Assembly (NCBI GenBank): GCA_030263665.1
Contig: SZPK01000030.1
Location: forward strand, 111,395-175,394
DNA: 64,000 bases
Direction: 5' to 3'
From: Villigracilis sp024434165
GTDB taxonomy: Bacteria; Chloroflexota; Anaerolineae; Anaerolineales; Villigracilaceae
Shown here: positions 58,531 through 64,000 of the stretch, in pieces
How positions within the stretch are numbered: position 1 is the first letter of the stretch
Layout: each line of letters opens with the position of its first letter
Translations under genes and position numbers: made by a program
Notes under the pieces: generated by a model
Told to the model about the DNA's origin: nothing
The model's input: the letters and a program-made list of their open reading frames with translations, nothing else
Database searches by the model: none

Positions 58531-59376
58531 TCAACGGCGCGACCAGGAGGGAGACGAAAAATGTTTACGACGCGCAGCAATCCACAACATCGCCGCGCTG
58601 GCGAGCGTTGCCGCGATCAGGGCGGGCAAACCAGCATCTGCTCCAAATGCTCCGCCTGTCCAAAGCGCAGGACCGTGGATGGCTGCCGTCAACGCTTTGT
58701 AGGTCGCATTCCCAGAGACGGAAAAGCCGAAGATCGGACCTTGCAGGAAATTCCACATCCAGTGGAGCCCCACCGCTACCCAGACATTGCGCGTCATCAG
58801 GTAAGCCGCGCCGAGACTCAGCCCACCGCCGATTGCCACAGCCAGCGCCGTCCACAATGTGGCGTTTGCATTACCGAGGTGCGTTATCCCGAAAAACGCG
58901 CTGGTGATGAGTAGAGCCAGCCATGAGCCGAACATGTTGTCCAATTGCCAGAAGAGGACGCCGCGAAAGAGCAATTCTTCAAAGAGCGCCACCAGGAAAA
59001 ACGCTGTCAAAGTGCGTCCGATGGCGAGCGCGTCAACGTCCACATCCAGGATTTGATACCAACCCATCAGCATCATCACACCGACGATCATCCCAGTCAT
59101 GAAGATGCCGATCAACGCGCCCTGCAAGATCAGTGGCGCCGCCCCGCGCAAAGAAATGCCAATTTCTTCCAATGTTTTGCGCTGGAACGTCCGCCCGAGC
59201 AGGAGGATGGCGCCGGCGGCAAGCAACACGCCGATCGTGCGGCTTAGAATCAGCGAGGGACGCGGTTCCATCGAATAATCCATAATCGCCATGATTGCCA
59301 CCATCGCAAAGGACAGAATGAAGGCTAACCCCAGTTGACTGGCTGGAAGTCGTAATATATGTTTCATATTGTTCAT
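58531..59376 (-). CDS. CPBP family intramembrane protease
   Basis: 281 residues from ATG 59374-59376. Motif 1 'FEELLFRGVLFWQL' near residue 142, motif 2 'FFGITHLGN' near 173, motif 3 'HWMWNFL' near 213. Its end ('GAFGADAGLPAL') resembles the CPBP protein at 9674-10618 ('GAFGPEGGLAVT'), so these two belong to one subfamily. Confidence 0.85.
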   Translation of the reverse strand: MNNMKHILRLPASQLGLAFILSFAMVAIMAIMDYSMEPRPSLILSRTIGVLLAAGAILLLGRTFQRKTLEEIGISLRGAAPLILQGALIGIFMTGMIVGVMMLMGWYQILDVDVDALAIGRTLTAFFLVALFEELLFRGVLFWQLDNMFGSWLALLITSAFFGITHLGNANATLWTALAVAIGGGLSLGAAYLMTRNVWVAVGLHWMWNFLQGPIFGFSVSGNATYKALTAAIHGPALWTGGAFGADAGLPALIAATLASAAMLWIAARRKHFSSPSWSRR

Positions 59377-59459
59377 GATTTTCTCTTTTCCAATAAAAGT
59401 ATTTTGGTGACAGACATGCAGGCGATTCCACGCCAAATTCGTGCAAATATCAGGCAGGC

Positions 59460-59984
59460 TTACAGGTAACGCGCCACTGCCATCGCAACCATCGCAACGA
59501 CCAGCAGGACGAGGTCAAATTGATAGGCTTTCATCAAAAAGGATTGCAGGCGGTTCATTTCGCTGACCTGTTCAGGCTTCGGAGGTCCGCCAGCTCCCGC
59601 CATCGCCGCGCCCAGTGCGCCGATCTTCTCCTGCGTTTTGCCGAAAACCGTTGAACCGATCACGTACGATGCAAGCGCCGCCAGCGCCCCGACCGTGAAC
59701 GCCGCGCCCGCGCCCGTCGTCCAGATGAAACTGATTCCGCCTGAGAAGAAGCGGGCATACAACAGCGCGCCTGAAAGCACAGTGACCGTCGTCACGAGTC
59801 CCATCATCTTTCCAAAGCGCGGACCGAAATTCTGCATGAATTTTTGTCCCGCCGATTCCGAAGACCTCACGGCAGGGATCAGCACGAGCAGATACAGGAT
59901 CGCGCTCCCCACCCACAACACGCCGCCCGCAATGTGGGCAATCCGCAACACGAGAATTACATACAGGTTGAGTAAGATATTCAT
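59460..59984 (-). CDS. CopD/DUF2269-like membrane protein
   Basis: 174 residues, four helices. 'LRIAHIAGGVLWVGSAILYLLVLIP' near residue 13 has the H-x3-G-x2-W-x-G pattern also seen in the 35426-35932 protein. 'SFLMKAYQFDLVLLVVAMVAMA' is the last helix. First gene of the minus-strand CPBP operon; it shares its upstream region with the divergent XRE-STAND regulator at 60141. Confidence 0.7.
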   Translation of the reverse strand: MNILLNLYVILVLRIAHIAGGVLWVGSAILYLLVLIPAVRSSESAGQKFMQNFGPRFGKMMGLVTTVTVLSGALLYARFFSGGISFIWTTGAGAAFTVGALAALASYVIGSTVFGKTQEKIGALGAAMAGAGGPPKPEQVSEMNRLQSFLMKAYQFDLVLLVVAMVAMAVARYL

Positions 59985-60140
59985 GGTTCAACTCCTTTGA
60001 TTTGGTTGCTGCCATTAAACAACGATGCCCGCGCTCTGAGGGGCGACTCACTCACCCAGAGACTCACCCAAACTGTGCTACAATTTTTTGTGCGGCAATA
60101 TGAAAATCGCCCCCTTGCGAAATGAACTTCACGTTACAAA
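59985..60140. promoter_or_regulatory. Divergent promoter region, CPBP operon / XRE-STAND regulator
   Basis: 156 nt between divergent genes. On the plus strand TGC-TACAAT (about 60075-60083) is an extended -10 candidate for the regulator. A GGAGTT precedes the minus-strand ATG. Regulation of both sides by the 60141 protein is likely but unproven. Confidence 0.4.
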
Positions 60141-62717
60141 ATGAGACGCATGAAAACAGAGTCGCCCGTTTCGTTCGGAGAATGGATCAAAGAACGCCGC
60201 AAGGCGCTTGATTTGACTCAGGATGAACTGGCGCAGCGCGCGGGTTGTTCCATCTTTGCCCTGCGCAAAATTGAATCGGGGGAACGCCGACCCTCCAAAC
60301 AACTCGCGGGGTTGCTTGCCGACGCGCTCCAAATTTCAAACGATGACAAGCCGACCTTCATCCGCGTCGCGCGCGGGGATTTGACGATGGAACGTTTGCG
60401 TGCCCCCAAGCCTGACTCACAGCCCGCCTCTCCCTCCCCTCAGCCTGCCTCTCACCATCTGCCTTTACCTGCCACCCCGCTTCTGGGGCGCGACCCCGAA
60501 CTCGCGGCAATGGACAGGATCTTCAACGAACCGCAATGCCGCCTTTTGACCCTGACGGGCATAGGCGGCATCGGCAAGACGCGGCTGGCGATCGAATTCG
60601 CTTTGCAGCAGCGCGACAGGTTTCCCGACGGAGTCCACTTTGTCCCGTTGGCTTCGGTTAATTCCGCAGAATCAATCGTCCCTGCGATTGCCGAAGCGCT
60701 GGAATTTTCCTTTTCGGGTCCCGCCGAGTTGAAGGAGCAGTTGATCAAGCACTTGTCTTCTACGATGAAGCAGTCCGCGCTCCTCGTGCTGGATAACCTC
60801 GAACATCTCATCGGGCAATCTGCAGAGGCGGTGGAGTTGGTGTCCGAATTTCTTGAACGGATTCCTCACCTGAAAATTTTGGCGACCTCGCGCGAACGGA
60901 TGAACCTGCGCGGCGAGTGGATGTACGAGTTGCATGGTCTCCCCGTGCCGCCCGTTGAATTTGCCGACAAACTGGACGAGTACAGCGCGGCGGCATTGTT
61001 CATGCAGAGGGCGCAGCACATCAAGCCCGATTTTGAAGTCGGCGAATCGGAACGGTTTGAACTGATTCGGATTTGCCGCCTCGTGGAAGGGGTTCCGCTG
61101 GCAATCGAACTTGCCGCGGCATGGGCGGGAATGCTCACCTGCGGCGAGATTGCGCGCGAAATCGAAGCCAACGTGGATTTTCTCGCGGCATCCATGCGCG
61201 ACATGCCCGAACGGCACCGTTCCCTGCGCGCCTCCTTCGACCATTCGTGGAAATTGTTATCCAACCCAGAGCGCGATGTCTTGAGCCGTCTCTCCGTTTT
61301 TCACGGCGGATTCGACCGTCTCGCCGCGGAAAAGGTCGCAGGCGCGACACTGCCTCTTCTGGCGTCACTGGCATCCAAGTCATTGGTGAGGCGTACGGAG
61401 GACGGGCGCTACGACCTGCACGAGGTGATTCGTCAATACGCATTGTCGCGTTTGGAGGAGGAACCAGGGAAATATCTCGAAACCCGCGACGCGCACGGTT
61501 CGTACTATCTTAATTTCGCGGCGGAGCGTGAAACGGCATTGAAGAGCGCGCGCCAGCGTCATGCCGTCCAGGAGATGCTCGGCGAGATGGACAACCTCCG
61601 CGCGGCGTGGTCGTGGATGCTTCAGCGGGAAACATTCGATGAAGGATGCAAAGCCATCCGCAGCCTGGGATGGTTCTTCGAGGTGAGTGGATTGATCCAC
61701 GAAGGCATTGACCATTTCGAGCCGCTCGTCCGAACGCTCAAAGCCAAACCCGCCGCCCCCGCCTTCCAGCGCGTACTTGGTGAAGCCTGCACTCAACAAG
61801 GCATCCTCTGTTTTCGCAAGGGACTTTACGAACGCGCAATATCCTTGATGGAAGAGAGCGTTCTTCTGCTCCGCCCGCTTAACGATACGGGCTTATTGGT
61901 TGATTCGCTGGTATATCTGGGTATTATCATGCACCTCAACGGCGAAATAGAGCGCTCGCAGGCTCTCTTGGAGGAAGGCTTGTCGTATGCCCGCGAGCCA
62001 AAGTATGAATGGTTTGCCGCCTATGCCATCTATAACCTCGGCTATATCGCCAGCCTGAGTGGACAATACGCGCAGGGGCGGGAACAAATGATGGAAGGTT
62101 TGCGCATCTGGCGCAGGCTCGGCGACCCGCACTCCATCGCGCTCGGTTTGAATTACCTCATCCCCACGCTGGTCACACTCGGCTGTTTTGATGAAGCCCG
62201 CACATATTTGCAGGAAAGTCTCGAATTGTGCCAGGCGTCGAACAATCGCTGGGGAATGGGCACAGCATACCGTCACCTCGGTTTGGTGGCGAAGGCGCAG
62301 GGCAACCTCGACGAAGCCCAATCCTGCCTCCACAAGAGCCTGGAAACCTTTGGCGACTACATCATAGGCTGGGACATTTCCCAAACCCTCATCTTCCTCG
62401 GCGAGACGATCGCTCTCACAGGCGACCTTCCCAAAGCCAGGGAACTCCTCCTGACCGCCCTGCGCCTCGCGCGCGACATCCACTCCGCCCCGCTGATGCT
62501 TGAAGCCGTGATCGGACTCGCCTCCCTGGATATGCGCCTCGACCCCGAACGTGCGGCTGGGTGGCTGACCCTGGCGGCGAATCATCCCGCTGCGAACTGG
62601 AAAATGAAACATCACGCCGCGCGCCTGCTGGACCAACTGGCAGCAAGCGATCCGCAACACGCTGGGGAATCCGCATGGACTCTGGAGCGGATTCTCGAAG
62701 AAGCCATCCATTCATAG
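60141..62717 (+). CDS. XRE-HTH / NB-ARC / TPR regulator (STAND)
   Basis: 858 residues. XRE helix-turn-helix at about 12-68 ('LTQDELAQRAGCSIFALRKIESGERRPS', marking its core). P-loop 'TGIGGIGKTRLAIE' near residue 138, Walker B 'ALLVLDNLEHL' near 214, and GxP-like 'VEGVPLAIELAAAWAG' near 315. A winged-helix part ends near 450, then TPR repeats to the C-terminus. Such one-component STAND regulators sense a ligand through the TPR region. The ATG three codons downstream is also possible. Divergent from the CPBP operon. Confidence 0.9.
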   Translation: MRRMKTESPVSFGEWIKERRKALDLTQDELAQRAGCSIFALRKIESGERRPSKQLAGLLADALQISNDDKPTFIRVARGDLTMERLRAPKPDSQPASPSPQPASHHLPLPATPLLGRDPELAAMDRIFNEPQCRLLTLTGIGGIGKTRLAIEFALQQRDRFPDGVHFVPLASVNSAESIVPAIAEALEFSFSGPAELKEQLIKHLSSTMKQSALLVLDNLEHLIGQSAEAVELVSEFLERIPHLKILATSRERMNLRGEWMYELHGLPVPPVEFADKLDEYSAAALFMQRAQHIKPDFEVGESERFELIRICRLVEGVPLAIELAAAWAGMLTCGEIAREIEANVDFLAASMRDMPERHRSLRASFDHSWKLLSNPERDVLSRLSVFHGGFDRLAAEKVAGATLPLLASLASKSLVRRTEDGRYDLHEVIRQYALSRLEEEPGKYLETRDAHGSYYLNFAAERETALKSARQRHAVQEMLGEMDNLRAAWSWMLQRETFDEGCKAIRSLGWFFEVSGLIHEGIDHFEPLVRTLKAKPAAPAFQRVLGEACTQQGILCFRKGLYERAISLMEESVLLLRPLNDTGLLVDSLVYLGIIMHLNGEIERSQALLEEGLSYAREPKYEWFAAYAIYNLGYIASLSGQYAQGREQMMEGLRIWRRLGDPHSIALGLNYLIPTLVTLGCFDEARTYLQESLELCQASNNRWGMGTAYRHLGLVAKAQGNLDEAQSCLHKSLETFGDYIIGWDISQTLIFLGETIALTGDLPKARELLLTALRLARDIHSAPLMLEAVIGLASLDMRLDPERAAGWLTLAANHPAANWKMKHHAARLLDQLAASDPQHAGESAWTLERILEEAIHS

Positions 62718-63012
62718 TCGGGACTGGGGAGACATGGCTTGGATAAACTTCCCGTTCCGCCACAGATTCTTTCCCTGAAAACCCATTGGGCTCTTTGGGA
62801 TTGGCGGGGTAAAACCCTTTTTGGACACGGAAAAAACCAGGGGCAATTTAGCAAATTGCCCTATATCTTCATGTTGATTGGGGACTGGTCCGAGTTAGGG
62901 TCTGACTTTTAAAACACTCTCTCAGGTAAAATAGGCGCTTACAACACCGGCAAGAGATGACAGTCATTTATGAAATGGCTGTCATCTTATTTATGAACGG
63001 ACAGGAATTCGT
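62718..63012. other. Intergenic region with palindromes before the HAD gene
   Basis: It holds a perfect palindrome GGGCAATTT / AAATTGCCC (62841-62861), a TAAAAT candidate -10 at 62927-62932, and a hairpin at 62955-62992 (AGATGACAG / CTGTCATCT with a CATTT/AAATG inner stem) followed by TATTT. The hairpin lies between the promoter candidate and the HAD gene and could act as an attenuator. Confidence 0.5.
62955..62992 (+). terminator. Hairpin in the HAD gene leader (terminator or attenuator)
   Basis: AGATGACAG-T-CATTT / AAATG-G-CTGTCATCT with one mismatch, then TATTT. It lies 20 nt before ATG 63013. Confidence 0.6.
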
Positions 63013-63780
63013 ATGAAGCGATTGAATCATTTCAAGGCAAAAGCGATTATCTTCGACGCCATGTGGGGCGGATGGACGCTCATCCTCGCCCAGCGCCTGA
63101 CCGCGCTCAGCGGCATCGAGATGCGCCCGGCGCTCTGTGAAGCCATGGGATACGACCTGGAAAAACGCAAAGTGCTGTCGAATGGAAAACTCGCCGCCAC
63201 ACCCATGTTCAAGTTATACGACCTGACCGTGGAGGTCATGACCTCCAAAGGCTTGGCAAGGGCAGCCGCGGAAAAACTGGTCGAAGAGGCATGGGTCATT
63301 CCCGAACCTGTGGAACTTGCCAAACCGTTCACCGACCTGCGTCAATTGTTCGGCAAACTTCATAAGGAAGGCATACAAATCGCCATCGCCACCGCCGATG
63401 ACCGCGCCCCCACCCAGGCGCTGATCGAAGCCTTCGATCTTGAAGAATTTATTTTCTCCATGGCCTGTGCAGACGACGGCATTCCATCCAAGCCGGCGCC
63501 GGATATGGTGCTAACGTTATGCCGGCGCATGAACATTGATCCAGCCAAAGTCATGGTTGTGGGAGATACCGCCTCCGACCTGAAAATGGCGCGCGCCGCA
63601 GGGGCAGGGCTGGCAGTTGGCGTGCTTTCCGGAGTGTCGAACGCGGGAGAGTTGGCGCAATATGCAGACGTGTTGATCGAATCGGTGGAGGAATTATTAT
63701 TCTATTCACCGCATCACGCATCGGTCAGCGCCGAAGCAGGGAACCTGCTTTCCGGGCTTAATCCAGAAATTGCGGCATAA
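63013..63780 (+). CDS. HAD-superfamily protein lacking the second catalytic Asp
   Basis: 255 residues. Motif I reads 'IIFDAMWGGW' near residue 12: the nucleophile Asp is kept, but the expected second Asp (DxD) is Met. Motif II 'IATADD' near 122, Lys in 'SKPAPDM' near 160 and the motif IV 'VVGDTASDLKMARAAGAG' near 178 are intact. Phosphatase activity normally needs the second Asp as acid/base, so this may be a phosphonatase-like, transferase or binding variant. Confidence 0.82.
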   Translation: MKRLNHFKAKAIIFDAMWGGWTLILAQRLTALSGIEMRPALCEAMGYDLEKRKVLSNGKLAATPMFKLYDLTVEVMTSKGLARAAAEKLVEEAWVIPEPVELAKPFTDLRQLFGKLHKEGIQIAIATADDRAPTQALIEAFDLEEFIFSMACADDGIPSKPAPDMVLTLCRRMNIDPAKVMVVGDTASDLKMARAAGAGLAVGVLSGVSNAGELAQYADVLIESVEELLFYSPHHASVSAEAGNLLSGLNPEIAA

Positions 63781-63829
63781 ACAACAATTCACGAGTGTAG
63801 CGCAAAACTGTCAGTGATCTCGGCTCAAA

Positions 63830-63850
63830 GCCGCCGTCCCCGGCGGCGTG
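63830..63850. repeat. GC-rich palindrome, copy 3
   Basis: GCCGCCGTCCCCGGCGGCG, related to the elements at 20286 and 26520. Confidence 0.55.
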
Positions 63851-63903
63851 TTGCGCGGAAAAAAACTGCGCCGGAGAAAGTTCCATTATGCCCAGAATGG
63901 GTA

Positions 63904-64000
63904 ACTCAAGTTGCCGCCTTCCAATAGATTTTCTAGGTTCCCCGCCCAAAGCCCTCACCCTGCCCTCTCCCATCGGGAGAGGGGGAAGTCATCCCAGAAG
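63904..64000. mobile_element. MITE-like element, second copy (cut by the window end)
   Basis: Matches 48960-49056 with very few differences over 97 bp, starting ACTCAAGTTGCCGCCTT, and includes the CTCTCCCATCGGGAGAG hairpin. Its right end lies outside the window. Confidence 0.8.

Noticed and set aside
1..64000. tRNA or rRNA genes
   Set aside because: I looked for T-loop and anticodon-arm patterns and found none convincing; a covariance-model scan would be needed to be certain.

Overview
The window looks like a chromosomal segment of a GC-rich member of the Chloroflexota, most likely class Anaerolineae. This is inferred from gene content and style: Thr/Pro-rich tails on membrane-anchored proteins, PadR-HAAS pairs, abundant MNT/HEPN modules, STAND-type regulators, CPBP proteases, and a RodZ-like protein with two helix-turn-helix domains. 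There is no rRNA, I recognise no tRNA, and there is no CRISPR array or prophage. Housekeeping genes (recG, coaD, rpe, rpmB, rplI, rimO, murJ, folC, lon, lysA) are full length, so the assembly is largely sound.

Layout. 0-3.7 kb: a lipid kinase, an inserted MNT/HEPN module, a Ser/Thr kinase and rpe. 3.8-9.7 kb: rpmB, an Asp23 protein, a frameshifted fakA, a PadR/HAAS pair, a DegV (FakB-type) protein, then two damaged toxin-antitoxin modules. 9.7-14.4 kb: a CPBP protease, recG, coaD and a coiled-coil protein. 14.5-24 kb: mostly minus-strand membrane genes around heme O synthase (ctaB), with a SUMF-type lipoprotein, a 497-residue His-rich polytopic membrane protein, a Crp/Fnr regulator and two small cbb3-like membrane proteins. 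No canonical oxidase subunit is present, so this is the best candidate for an undescribed heme-based respiratory or N-oxide system. 24-26.4 kb: an antitoxin remnant and a DUF262/HNH defence-like gene of lower GC. 26.7-31.2 kb: lysA, a 7TM-PAS-GAF-GAF-GGDEF protein and an FtsB-like protein. 31.3-38.6 kb: rplI, a RodZ-like protein, rimO, a CopD-like protein, a TPR protein and murJ. 38.6-48.5 kb: SDRs, an intact HepT/MNT pair, folC, lon, a decayed VapBC and an M24 peptidase. 49-64 kb: an ABC exporter, a MalT-like LuxR regulator, an operon with three CPBP proteases, an XRE-STAND regulator and a HAD protein.

Four things stand out beyond the genes. (1) Toxin-antitoxin modules are numerous and mostly broken on the toxin side, and three are bracketed by duplicated pieces of the neighbouring host gene. 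(2) Many genes have a TATAAT/TAAAAT/TACAAT hexamer only 6-9 nt before the ATG, which suggests widespread leaderless transcripts. (3) Short-period (7-8 nt) repeat arrays occur between genes, often as inverted pairs, and also in frame inside genes. (4) Several families of small palindromic or MITE-like elements are present, including one 153-bp element with inverted ends and a perfect 7-bp target duplication; some repeats have been absorbed into coding sequence (lysA, ctaB, folC, the 497-residue protein, the SUMF lipoprotein).
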